DNA of 64,000 bases from the NCBI GenBank assembly GCA_024103495.1, contig JAGFIQ010000105.1:1-64000 (forward strand), written 5' to 3'. The translations under genes were made by a program, and so were the position numbers. The stretch comes from Aridibacter famidurans. Its GTDB lineage: Bacteria > Acidobacteriota > Blastocatellia > Pyrinomonadales > Pyrinomonadaceae. Shown here one piece after another: positions 53,116 through 61,026 of this stretch; position 1 is the stretch's first letter, and every line of letters begins with the position of its first letter. The notes beneath the pieces were generated by a model. That model did not search any database, was not told the origin of the DNA, and saw nothing but the letters and a program-made list of their open reading frames with translations.

Positions 53116-53352
53116 CTACGCGGGCCGTTCATCCTCCTGGAAGTCCCTCTCGCATTCGTCGCAGACGAGAGGGTTCTCTTCAAGGCCCTCTTCACGTGCC
53201 TTTTCGAGCTTGTTCTTCAGCGCCCTGTCGACGAACATCGGTCCGCCGCACATTCCGCAGCGGAATTTGAATCGGTTCTTCTCGGTCGCGAACGCCGTAG
53301 GCGCCGCATCGAGATCGCGGTCGAACTGAAATTCAGATCTGATCCTTTGCAT
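53116..53352 (-). CDS. Small zinc-ribbon protein, 78 residues
   Basis: The protein has two CxxC pairs (RCGMCGGPMFVD; LVCDECERDF), which make a zinc ribbon of rubredoxin-like spacing. Between them is a charged helical stretch (ALKNKLEKAREEGLEENP). The start overlaps the metallothionein-like gene by 20 bases, so it is read in the same operon. It is not recognised as a named family. Confidence 0.65.
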   Translation of the reverse strand: MQRIRSEFQFDRDLDAAPTAFATEKNRFKFRCGMCGGPMFVDRALKNKLEKAREEGLEENPLVCDECERDFQEDERPA

Positions 53353-53524
53353 CGTTGAAAGCTCCTTCGAAACCCATCGCCCGGCACTCCGGATGCCCGC
53401 ATTCGCAATCCGTCTTGCCGAGCGACTGTTCGCACTGAGGACTGCAGTAATCGCTCCCCGGTTCGGCCCTGCATCGGCAGGGCACGTGCGCGCATTCTTT
53501 ATCCATCTTCTTCTCTTTCGTCAA
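53333..53524 (-). CDS. Metallothionein-like cysteine-rich protein
   Basis: This 63-residue protein has eight cysteines in CxC/CxxxC patterns: ECAHVPCRCRAEPGSDYCSP, QCEQSLGKTDCECGHPECRA. The YCSPQC and CGHPEC parts match prokaryotic metallothioneins (YCSxxC; GCGHxxC). It would bind zinc or copper. It overlaps the phosphoribosyltransferase stop by 4 bases and the zinc-ribbon gene by 20, so translation is coupled. Confidence 0.8.
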   Translation of the reverse strand: MTKEKKMDKECAHVPCRCRAEPGSDYCSPQCEQSLGKTDCECGHPECRAMGFEGAFNDAKDQI

Positions 53525-54201
53525 GCCGCCTTTCCGTTAGCTGCGGCGGCAGGTTGAAGCGCGTCCAGAAGCTCACGCACTCGTTCGTCCGTGGTCTGTT
53601 CAAAGTTCTCGTACCACCATCCGACGCCGTAAAGCGGCTCCGGCATCACGAGGCAGACGCACGTCACATCGGGCTGGATATCGAACGCGGAACAGACATC
53701 GGGCGCCGCGACTGGCACGGCGACGATGATGCCCGCCGGCGACTGCTTCCGGACGGATTCGACCGCCGCGCGCATCGTCGCTCCGGTGGCGAGACCGTCA
53801 TCGACAAGGATCACGGTCCTTTCTTTCAGATCCGGCGCCTTGCGGCCTCTTCGATATTCCGATTCCCTGCGCGCTAGCTCCGCCGATTCCTCGTCGCGGA
53901 CCCTGCCGATCGCTTCGTCGCCGAGATTCAGCTGCTCCAGGAGCCGCTCGTTGTAAACGGCGACGCCTCCGGGAGCGATCGCGCCGAACGCGAGCTCTCT
54001 CTGACCCGGGACGCCGAGCTTCCGGACGACCTGCACGTCGAGAGGCAGCTTCAGCGCCTTTGCAATCTCATACGCGACCGGCACGCCGCCCCTCGGAAGC
54101 GCGAGGACGACTGCTCCGGGTTTATCCCGAAAGCCCTCGAGCTTCGCCGCGAGCGATCTGCCGGCCTCGCGTCTGTTGGTGAATCTGTGGTGCATCGTCA
54201 C
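53521..54201 (-). CDS. Phosphoribosyltransferase-domain protein
   Basis: This 226-residue type I PRTase has the PRPP loop VILVDDGLATGATMRAAV and an N-terminal ALPRGGVPVAYEIAKALKLP. The C-terminus has a helical extension ending YGVGWWYENFEQTTDERVRE, common to PRTases of stress clusters. Mycobacterium Rv0571c, of the DosR regulon, has a similar N-terminal PRTase. The nucleobase substrate is not identifiable. It is 12 bases downstream of the CBS gene. Confidence 0.88.
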   Translation of the reverse strand: MTMHHRFTNRREAGRSLAAKLEGFRDKPGAVVLALPRGGVPVAYEIAKALKLPLDVQVVRKLGVPGQRELAFGAIAPGGVAVYNERLLEQLNLGDEAIGRVRDEESAELARRESEYRRGRKAPDLKERTVILVDDGLATGATMRAAVESVRKQSPAGIIVAVPVAAPDVCSAFDIQPDVTCVCLVMPEPLYGVGWWYENFEQTTDERVRELLDALQPAAAANGKAA

Positions 54202-54213
54202 ACCTCCGTTTCC

Positions 54214-54654
54214 CTACGCCGACATCGCGAGATTGCTCTCGGAGACCTCCTTTACAAGCTGGGCGGTCTCGTGTTCCGGCGCCGATCTGGCGATGTCCGC
54301 CTGCGCAAGCATCCCGACCAGATTGTTGTTCTCGTCGGTCACCGCGAGCCTGCGTATGTGGTTCTTCTCCATAAGTTCGCAGGCGGCCTCCACCGTTGTG
54401 TCGGGAGTAACCGAGATCACTTTGTCGGTCATTACTTCGCCGACGATCATGTTCAGAGGGTTCTTGTTGTGCGCCACGGTCCTGATGACTATGTCGCGGT
54501 CCGTGATCATCCCGATCGGCGTATTCGATTCGTCGTTCTCGACGACCGGAATACACCCGCAGTCGTTGTCGATCATAAGCTGTGACACATCGTGCAGGCT
54601 CGTTTCAAGCGTGCATCTGGCGGGGTCTCTTGTCATTAGGTTCTTGATTTCCAT
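54214..54654 (-). CDS. CBS-domain pair protein
   Basis: The ATG at 54654 gives MEIKNLMTRDPARCTLETSL and a 146-residue protein with two CBS motifs. The first has DNDCGCIPVVENDESNTPIG and MITDRDIVIRTVA. The second has VMTDKVISVTPDTTVEAACE and MLAQADIARSAPEHE. Stand-alone CBS pairs bind AMP, ATP or NAD(P)H and act as energy sensors. This one resembles Hrp1 of Mycobacterium in architecture. A longer frame to 54771 overlaps the upstream gene and was rejected. Confidence 0.9.
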   Translation of the reverse strand: MEIKNLMTRDPARCTLETSLHDVSQLMIDNDCGCIPVVENDESNTPIGMITDRDIVIRTVAHNKNPLNMIVGEVMTDKVISVTPDTTVEAACELMEKNHIRRLAVTDENNNLVGMLAQADIARSAPEHETAQLVKEVSESNLAMSA

Positions 54655-54697
54655 CTCATTGCTCCTTGCGCTTCCACCTTCAAAGTTGGAGCGCGAT

Positions 54698-55177
54698 TCA
54701 GTTTTCCGCCACGCCCGTAAGGCGGTCGATCCTGATCCTGAAAACAACGATCTCGCCACGAGAGGTGTCATCGGAATCGATGCCTTCCACGGGCGTCAAA
54801 GCCGTGAAATGAGCCAGAAGTTCTTCCAGGATCCTGCTGCTTTCCTCGGGGTCGTCTATCTCTTCGAACTCCCCGAATGCGATGGCGCTTCTCCATTTGA
54901 ACGGACTGCGGATGTCTTCGACCTGTATGCAGGCGCTCTTGTTGTTCCGCAGAGCCTCGAGTTTCTTTCCCTCAAGGCTGTGAATGTAAACCGCGCCGTC
55001 TTTCAGGATGTAGTTTACGGGGATGACATAGGGCGTTCCGTCATCCAGCACACATCCGAGATGAGCAAAATGTTTCGCGGCGAGTATCGCCTTCGCCTGG
55101 TCTTCGTCAAGTTGATTCCACACGGCTGCCCCTATCCGGCTTCGAAATTCATATGCCGGGACCGAAGCCAATGTCAT
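54698..55177 (-). CDS. Pyridoxamine 5'-phosphate oxidase-fold flavin/F420-type protein
   Basis: The ATG at 55177 (MTLASVPAYEFRSRIGAAVW) yields 159 residues. The core AAKHFAHLGCVLDDGTPYVI, PVNYILKDGAVYIHSLEGKK and RSPFKWRSAIAFGEFEEIDD match split-barrel PNPOx-like proteins. Similar small proteins bind FMN or heme and are common in stress islands. An earlier in-frame ATG at 55210 would lie upstream of the predicted transcription start, so I chose 55177. It leads the five-gene operon PNPOx-CBS-PRTase-metallothionein-zinc ribbon. Confidence 0.85.
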   Translation of the reverse strand: MTLASVPAYEFRSRIGAAVWNQLDEDQAKAILAAKHFAHLGCVLDDGTPYVIPVNYILKDGAVYIHSLEGKKLEALRNNKSACIQVEDIRSPFKWRSAIAFGEFEEIDDPEESSRILEELLAHFTALTPVEGIDSDDTSRGEIVVFRIRIDRLTGVAEN

Positions 55178-55216
55178 CCCGGCCGATTCTCGATGCCTAC
55201 ACACTATCACACGGGC

Positions 55217-55230
55217 GCAAGCGCCGTTCC
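55217..55230 (-). promoter_or_regulatory. Sigma-54 (-24/-12) promoter of the PNPOx-CBS-PRTase operon
   Basis: The minus strand reads GGAACGGCGCTTGC. It matches GGCAC-N5-TTGC at nine of ten conserved positions (A for C at the third). The predicted start is near 55204, about 27 bases before the ATG at 55177. Upstream are GCGGAAATTT (55288-55297) and CGCGGAA (55314-55320, minus strand), 60-90 bases from the -24 box. Confidence 0.72.
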
Positions 55231-55345
55231 CGCCACGAAGGGCGATAAACAGGACACCGGAACATTCAGAAGCGCACCCGGCAAGGTAAATTTCCGCAAG
55301 TTCTCGCGTATCTTTCCGCGGGTAGTGTTCGCGGCGGCGGCTCTG

Positions 55346-57262
55346 TCAGGCGGGCTTTCCGCCGAGAACCTCGGCGATCGTGACAAGGAGGGTTTCTGCA
55401 GTGAAGGGTTTCGAAAGAAAGGCGTCCACCCTTTCGCCGTCGATGTCGAGTTCGGAGGCCAGGCCGCTGGCGGCGATGATCTTCGCGCCGGGATCTATCC
55501 CGCGGATCTCGCGGATCGCGGCCTCGCCGTCCTTCACGGGCATCGCGATGTCTGTGAGGACAATCGCGATCTCGTCCTTCATGCGTTCGAACGTCTCGAC
55601 GGCCTCGGCTCCGTCCCTTGCGGCCGCAACCCTGTAGCCGAATTTCTCAAGCGTGGCGCGGGTCACGCTCAGGATCTTCTCTTCGTCATCCGCTATCAGG
55701 ATCAGTTCGCCGCTGCCGCGAGGATAGGTTGGCGCCGAAGGAGAATCAGCAGCGGTTTTCCGGCGGGATTCGGCCGGGATATAGACGGAAAAGCGGGAGC
55801 CTCGCTCCGGTTCGCTGTAAACGTTAAGAAAGCCGCCGTGGCTTCGGACGATCGACGCCGATGTCGCGAGTCCGAGCCCCGTCCCCTTTCCGGTCGCTTT
55901 GGTAGTGTAAAACGGGTCGAAGATCCGCTCCATCACTTCCTTGTCCATTCCCGTGCCCGTATCCTCAACGCTGACAGCCACATAGCTTCCCGGCTCGGCT
56001 TCCGAAACGAACGAGCGGTAGTCGTCGCTGACGTCGGCGTATCTTACGTCGAAACGGAGCGAGCCGCCGTGCGGCATCGCATCACGCGCGTTGACCGCAA
56101 GGTTCATAAGCACCTGGTGAAGCTGGGTCGGATCGGCGAGGACGGTCGGGACGTCTTCCTCGATCCGGTAAGAGATCTCGATCTGTTTCGGCAGTGTTTC
56201 CTTGAGGACCTTTACAAGTTCTTTGACAAGATGCTTGACGCTCACGCTGACCCTCTCGCCTTTGACCCCCCTGGCGAAGGTGAGCACCTGTTTGATCAGG
56301 TCCGCGCCGCGCTTTGTGTTGTCGTGGATGATCGAAAGCCAGGGCTCAGAGGTTTCGCTGACCGATTCGTCGGTCTTCAACATCTCGACCGCCATAAGGA
56401 TCGGCGAGAGTATGTTGTTCAGATCGTGGGCGATCCCGCCGGCGAGCGTCCCGATCGATTCCATCCTCTGCGCCCTCAGGAGGTGCTCCTCGGCGCGCTT
56501 CAGATCCGTCACGTCGCTGTTCAGGATCAGGTAGTAGTCCGGCTTGCCGTCGTCGGAGCGGACCAGCGTCCAGCGGCTGAATACGGAGATCGCCCGTCCA
56601 TCCTTGTCGAAGTTCTCGACCTCCCTCTGCCATTCACCCTTCCCCTCAAGCGCCTCGGCGGCCTCTTTCAGCATATGCTTGTCGCCTCGGCAGGTCACCT
56701 CGCAGACGTGCTTCCCAAGGATCTCGCCCGCTTCCCAGCCGTAGGTCCTTTCCGCGCCCTTGTTCCAGTAGATCACGCGGTAATCGAGGTCGCAGACGAG
56801 GATCGCGTCACGCGTGCGCTCCAGGAGCGAAGCCTGCTGGCGAATCCTTTCTTCTGCTTCTCTCCGGGCGGTGATGTCGTGACGGATCGCGACGTACTGA
56901 TAGGGCTTTCCCTCCTTGTCGAGGTAAGGGACGATCGTCGTGTCGACCCAGTAGAATGTGCCGTCCTTGGCGCGGTTCCGGATCTCGCCGCGCCAGACCT
57001 CGCCTCCCGAGATCGTTCTCCACATCTCGCGGAAGAATTCCCTTGAGTGATACCCGGAATTGATAACGCGGTGGGTGTTGCCGAGCAGTTCCTTTTGCGA
57101 ATACTTGGAAATCCGGCAGAACTTCTCATTGACGTATGTGATCACGCCCTTGCGGTCCGTGATCGCCACGATAGTGGATTCGTCGAGCGCGTGCTTGATG
57201 TCAGAAAGCTCGCGCTGAAGAGCGGCGCTGTTGTTTGCTTTTTCGTGGTTCTTCACGGTCAT
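55346..57262 (-). CDS. Soluble hybrid histidine kinase, PAS-PAS-HisKA-HATPase-receiver
   Basis: This 638-residue protein has no membrane helix. PAS 1 (about residues 25-135) resembles Aer/NifL-type sensors (FCRISKYSQKELLG; REMWRTISGGEVWRGEIRNR). PAS 2 is at about 145-260. The phosphoacceptor histidine is in GGIAHDLNNILSPI. ATP-lid motifs follow: LAVNARDA, DTGTGMD and GKGTGLGLAT. A C-terminal receiver has the aspartate in VLTDIAMPVKD. It lies 17 bases after the NtrC-type regulator, so the two are a pair. A redox cofactor is possible but not shown. Confidence 0.9.
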   Translation of the reverse strand: MTVKNHEKANNSAALQRELSDIKHALDESTIVAITDRKGVITYVNEKFCRISKYSQKELLGNTHRVINSGYHSREFFREMWRTISGGEVWRGEIRNRAKDGTFYWVDTTIVPYLDKEGKPYQYVAIRHDITARREAEERIRQQASLLERTRDAILVCDLDYRVIYWNKGAERTYGWEAGEILGKHVCEVTCRGDKHMLKEAAEALEGKGEWQREVENFDKDGRAISVFSRWTLVRSDDGKPDYYLILNSDVTDLKRAEEHLLRAQRMESIGTLAGGIAHDLNNILSPILMAVEMLKTDESVSETSEPWLSIIHDNTKRGADLIKQVLTFARGVKGERVSVSVKHLVKELVKVLKETLPKQIEISYRIEEDVPTVLADPTQLHQVLMNLAVNARDAMPHGGSLRFDVRYADVSDDYRSFVSEAEPGSYVAVSVEDTGTGMDKEVMERIFDPFYTTKATGKGTGLGLATSASIVRSHGGFLNVYSEPERGSRFSVYIPAESRRKTAADSPSAPTYPRGSGELILIADDEEKILSVTRATLEKFGYRVAAARDGAEAVETFERMKDEIAIVLTDIAMPVKDGEAAIREIRGIDPGAKIIAASGLASELDIDGERVDAFLSKPFTAETLLVTIAEVLGGKPA

Positions 57263-57279
57263 CAGCCGGTGGCCGCCGT

Positions 57280-58674
57280 TCAGCCGCCTTCCTCTTCCTT
57301 CTTGAGCCTGTACCGCAGCTGGTCGCGCGAGATATCGAGCAGCTTCGCGGCCTGTGTCAGATTTCCGCCGGTCCGCTCAAGCGCCTGGTGCACGAGCTGC
57401 ATCTCGACGTCGGCCAGTGGAATCCCCGAAGGCGGCAGGATGAAGGATGGCGATCCGTCCGCGGCGGCGGAAGCGCCCGGACGGCTGTTGAACGGAAGGT
57501 GGCGCGCCGTGACGTGCTCGCCGTCTTCGAGGATCGAAGCCCGCTCGATCACGTTCTTCAGCTCGCGCACGTTTCCGAGCCACTCGTGCTTGAGAAACAG
57601 GGAGGCGGCCTCGGGAGCAAGGTCCTTGAGCTTTCGGGTCTTGCGCCACTTGTCGTTGACCTCCTCGATGTAATGCTTCGCAAGCAGGAGGATGTCGTCG
57701 CCGCGGTCGCGGAGCGGCGGAATGTCGATCTGGATCACGGAAAGGCGGTAATAAAGGTCGAGCCGGAAGCTTCCTTCGCCGCTTTCCTGCTTGAGGTCGC
57801 GGTTCGATGCCGCGATCACGCGGACGTCGAGCGGAAGGTCCTTCAGTCCTCCGACCCTCCGGAACGCATTGTCTTCCAGCACTCTCAACAGCTTCGCCTG
57901 CAGCGTCACATCCATCTCCCCGATCTCGTCGAGGAAAAGCGTGCCGCCGTTCGCCTGTTCGAAGAGGCCTTCCTTCCGGCTCTTCGCGTCGGTGAAGGCG
58001 CCCTTTTCGTAGCCGAACAATTCGGATTCGATCAGGTTCGCCGGCAGAGCGGCGCAGTTGATCGCTAGATACGGATGGTCTGCGCGGGCCGAAGCGTAAT
58101 GGATCGCGCGCGCGAAAAGGTCCTTTCCGGTCCCGGTCTCGCCTTGAAGAAGGACCGCGTTGATGTCCGATTCGGCGACCTTCCGGGCCATCTCGACCGC
58201 GTACTTCATCGGGGCCGACTCGCCTATGTTCTGGTCGAAGCTGAACTTCTCAGACCGCGCCTTTCTGACCGACTGGACCTCCTTACGGAGCTCGCGGGTC
58301 TCGATCCCGTTTCGGATCGTGATCTTCAGCTCTTGCAGACTGATCGGCTTTCCTATGAAGTCGTGAGCCCCGCCGCGAAGCGCCTCGATCGTGTTATCGA
58401 CATTAACGTCGCCGGTTATCATCACGACGATCGAGTCGGAGTTGATCGCTTTGATCCTCGTGAGAAGGTCAAGGCCCGAGCCGTCGGGAAGGTCGATGTC
58501 CAGTAGGACGACGGCCGGCAGGATGTCGCTGAATACGCGCTCCCCGTCAGCGACCGTCCCCGCCTCGATGCACTTGTAACCCCAGGACTTGAGGACGCTG
58601 TCGAGCGTCGTGCGGATCTGCGGATCGTCGTCGACGACCAGGATCGTCTCAGACTTGCTGGACTGTTTTGCCAT
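57280..58674 (-). CDS. NtrC-family sigma-54-dependent response regulator
   Basis: This 464-residue activator has an N-terminal receiver (phospho-Asp in [13 protein letters not shown]), an AAA+ domain (Walker [16 protein letters not shown]; Walker [13 protein letters not shown]) and a C-terminal Fis-type helix-turn-helix ([20 protein letters not shown]). The sigma-54 contact motif reads GAFTDA rather than the usual GAFTGA. It is transcribed before the kinase gene. Four strong sigma-54 promoters nearby are its probable targets. Confidence 0.93.
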   Translation of the reverse strand: MAKQSSKSETILVVDDDPQIRTTLDSVLKSWGYKCIEAGTVADGERVFSDILPAVVLLDIDLPDGSGLDLLTRIKAINSDSIVVMITGDVNVDNTIEALRGGAHDFIGKPISLQELKITIRNGIETRELRKEVQSVRKARSEKFSFDQNIGESAPMKYAVEMARKVAESDINAVLLQGETGTGKDLFARAIHYASARADHPYLAINCAALPANLIESELFGYEKGAFTDAKSRKEGLFEQANGGTLFLDEIGEMDVTLQAKLLRVLEDNAFRRVGGLKDLPLDVRVIAASNRDLKQESGEGSFRLDLYYRLSVIQIDIPPLRDRGDDILLLAKHYIEEVNDKWRKTRKLKDLAPEAASLFLKHEWLGNVRELKNVIERASILEDGEHVTARHLPFNSRPGASAAADGSPSFILPPSGIPLADVEMQLVHQALERTGGNLTQAAKLLDISRDQLRYRLKKEEEGG

Positions 58675-58739
58675 TCGTCAGGTTCTCCCACGACTTCGTG
58701 CTCAGAAGGTCGCGATTCTCAGCCACTACTTATAGATCA

Positions 58740-58745
58740 ATTATA
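58740..58745 (-). promoter_or_regulatory. -10 box (TATAAT) upstream of the response regulator gene
   Basis: A minus-strand TATAAT lies 66 bases before the ATG at 58674. The -35 match (TTTCAC region) is poor. The regulator genes may therefore be under a sigma-70 promoter and not autoregulated by sigma-54. Confidence 0.35.
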
Positions 58746-58862
58746 TTCCCATCCGCACGATCGTGAAAATTGCCCGCGCCTTCCGCGCAGTAATCCGCGC
58801 CCCGTCCCCTCCTGTGCATCGACCGCAGCCGCAAAGTGCCGAAAAACAGGCGGTTGCAGACT

Positions 58863-58878
58863 TGGCATGTTCTTTGCC
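58863..58878 (+). promoter_or_regulatory. Sigma-54 (-24/-12) promoter of the tandem USP gene
   Basis: TGGCATGTTCTTTGCC matches TGGCA-N6-TTGC with the correct spacing. The predicted start is near 58889, about 78 bases upstream of the ATG at 58967. TTCCGCG (58781-58787) lies about 76 bases upstream of the -24 box. Confidence 0.75.
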
Positions 58879-58966
58879 GAACCGTCGGTTGAAGACATCC
58901 GGTAGATCTTGAATTTTCACGGACACGTCCAGATCGTTTTCTCCTATGGAAAGCAGAGAGCAAACA

Positions 58967-59857
58967 ATGAAGGTCCTCGTAGCCTATGACGGCTCACCCT
59001 CCGCCGATCAGGCTATCGAGGACCTTCTGCGTACTGGGATCGCAGTAGCGGAAGCGCTGGTGATCTCGGTCGCCGAGCACTGGCTGCCGGAGGTCGGAGA
59101 GAATGGCGATTCGTCAGTATCCGGTATGCGCTCGACCCAGGGACTGGCGGAAGCATCCACGCTTGCAAAGCACGCCTCGGAGAGGATCGGCGCCCTGTTG
59201 CCGGCCTGGAAAGTGGATTCGAAGGCCGTTTCCGGATCACCTGCGCTCGAGATATTAACGGAGGCCGAGCGATTCAAGCCGGATCTTGTCGTCGTCGGTT
59301 CGCAGGGCCGCACGGCGCTCGGACGGCTTATTTTGGGAAGTATTTCGCAGAAGGTCCTTTCAGAGGCCTCCTGTTCGGTAAGGATTGGAAGGACATACGA
59401 CCCATCTCCGGGAAAGTCCGTGATCGTGATCGCCTTCGATGGTTCCAAGGGTTCGTACGCCGCCGTAAACGCGGTCGCTGGGAGGACCTGGGACGTTCCT
59501 TGCGAGATCCACCTTGTCACTGCGTGCGAGGAGCTGGTTCCGACGGCGGTCGGGAGGTTCATTCCGCCGATCGTTGAATGGGTGAAAGAAGAAGCCAAGA
59601 CCGAGCGGGACCACATCCGGAAGCTTGCCGACAAGGCATTCAAGACGCTCGAAGGAGCGGGCTGTCACGTGTCGCTGGAAGTGAAGAACGGAAATCCGAA
59701 ACAGGTCGTGATAGAGGAAGCGGAAAGGCTTGGCGCCGACTGCGTCTTCATCGGCGCGAACTCTTCTGCAGTGAAACTCGGAAGATTCCTGATCGGAAGC
59801 ACGTCTGCCGCTGTCGCGGCGCGCGCCGATTGCCCGGTCGAGGTCGTCAGACGCTGA
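58967..59857 (+). CDS. Tandem-domain universal stress protein
   Basis: The ATG at 58967 gives MKVLVAYDGSPSADQAIEDL. The protein of about 296 residues holds two USP domains. The first has VVVGSQGRTALGRLILGSIS, a full ATP motif. The second has IAFDGSKGSYAAVNAV and IGANSSAVKLGRFLIGSTSA. An ATG at 58946 is also in frame but lacks an RBS. It is divergent from the response regulator gene and preceded by a sigma-54 promoter. Confidence 0.9.
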   Translation: MKVLVAYDGSPSADQAIEDLLRTGIAVAEALVISVAEHWLPEVGENGDSSVSGMRSTQGLAEASTLAKHASERIGALLPAWKVDSKAVSGSPALEILTEAERFKPDLVVVGSQGRTALGRLILGSISQKVLSEASCSVRIGRTYDPSPGKSVIVIAFDGSKGSYAAVNAVAGRTWDVPCEIHLVTACEELVPTAVGRFIPPIVEWVKEEAKTERDHIRKLADKAFKTLEGAGCHVSLEVKNGNPKQVVIEEAERLGADCVFIGANSSAVKLGRFLIGSTSAAVAARADCPVEVVRR

Positions 59858-59879
59858 CCGCTGCACTTCGAAAAAGACG

Positions 59880-60668
59880 ATGGGAGACTACGAAGAGGTC
59901 TATCCGAGACTGAGCACGGTCTACGGGCCGGTCGAGTCGTGGAGGCTCGGTCGGTCGCTCGGTATCGATCTGCTCTTCGTCAACTCCATCTGTTCCTTTC
60001 GCTGCGTTTACTGCCAGCTCGGAAAGATCAACGTCCATACCGCCAAGCGAGGCGAGTTCGTCCCGACACGCCAGGTGATCGCGGATCTTCACAAATCGGA
60101 CTGGCGTTCGGCTGATGTCGTTACATTCTCCGGCAGCGGCGAGCCGACGCTCGCCAAGAACCTCGGAGAGGCGATCCGAGCGGCGCGGGCGATCACAGGA
60201 AAAGAGATCGTCGTGTTGACGAATGCGGCTCACCTGAACGACGAAGAGGTCGTCGCCGATCTTTCGCTCGCGGACCGCGTGTTCTGCAAACTCGACGCCT
60301 CGGACGAGGCTTCGTTCAGGCGTATCAACCGCCCGGTTGAAGGAATCACGCTGGAATCGGTCGTCGAGGGTATAGAGAAGTTCCGGGATTCGTACAAGGG
60401 ATTTCTGGCAATTCAGTCGATGTACAGGCCGTATACCGATGCCCAGTTCGAATCACTGTGCGAGATCCTCAAAGACATCCGCCCGGACGAAGTGCAGATA
60501 AACACGCCGACCCGGGCGATCCCGCGCGCGTGGTTCATCGAGGCCCGTGGAAACTACGACGAAACGCCGTATCCGGCGATCACACCCCGAAAGGTCCCGC
60601 CCGAAGATGTCGAGGACCTGCGATCACTTCTTGAATCGGCGACCGGACTCAATGTCGTAAGCCGGTAA
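59880..60668 (+). CDS. Radical SAM protein
   Basis: This 262-residue protein has the 4Fe-4S motif CSFRCVYC (CxxxCxxC, about residues 39-46) in the context GIDLLFVNSICSFRCVYCQL. The GSGEPTL motif binds SAM. The spacing and the INTPTRAIPRAWFIE end resemble a family of small stand-alone radical SAM enzymes of uncertain substrate. It starts 22 bases after the tandem USP stop on the same strand and may share its transcript. Confidence 0.87.
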   Translation: MGDYEEVYPRLSTVYGPVESWRLGRSLGIDLLFVNSICSFRCVYCQLGKINVHTAKRGEFVPTRQVIADLHKSDWRSADVVTFSGSGEPTLAKNLGEAIRAARAITGKEIVVLTNAAHLNDEEVVADLSLADRVFCKLDASDEASFRRINRPVEGITLESVVEGIEKFRDSYKGFLAIQSMYRPYTDAQFESLCEILKDIRPDEVQINTPTRAIPRAWFIEARGNYDETPYPAITPRKVPPEDVEDLRSLLESATGLNVVSR

Positions 60669-61026
60669 TCAGTTCTGTCCTGCTTAAGTGCGAATTCTCC
60701 TTTGCGGGTCTTTGCGGCTTCGCGCCTTCGCGAGAGTTTTTTCCGTGATCGGCTCAGTGATTCGAAACTCCGCCTCCCGCAAAGTCGCAAAGGCGCAAAG
60801 CGTCGCAATGCAAAGCAATTTGAACGAGGAGCGGTCCCAACGCTGCCTTGCGAACGCCGTTTTCTTCTTTGCGGTACTTGGCGCCTTGGCGGCTTTGCGG
60901 GTCAGACCTCTTTCCACGATCCGGATGTTCAAGGGATAGAAGACCTCACGCAAAGGCGCGAAGCCGCAAAGATCCGCAAAGAAGGCCACGCCCAAAAAGG
61001 GCCGGATCGCAGATGAGTCTTGTCGC
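60669..61026. repeat. Cluster of CTTTGCG-type palindromic units
   Basis: The 358-bp gap between the radical SAM gene and the yifB stop is filled by CTTTGCGGGTCTTTGCGGCT, CGCAAAGTCGCAAAGGCGCA, CTTTGCGGTACTTGGCGCC and CGCAAAGGCGCGAAGCC. The direct and inverted copies make two or three imperfect hairpins. It is the GC-rich variant of the family at 28430 and 24560. No gene is supported. Confidence 0.7.

Noticed and set aside
54176..57046. A 956-codon open frame on the plus strand opposite the CBS, PNPOx and kinase genes
   Set aside because: Its protein has no family-like motifs, is rich in R, D and H as expected of GC-rich antisense, and runs across a promoter and several start and stop sites of real genes.
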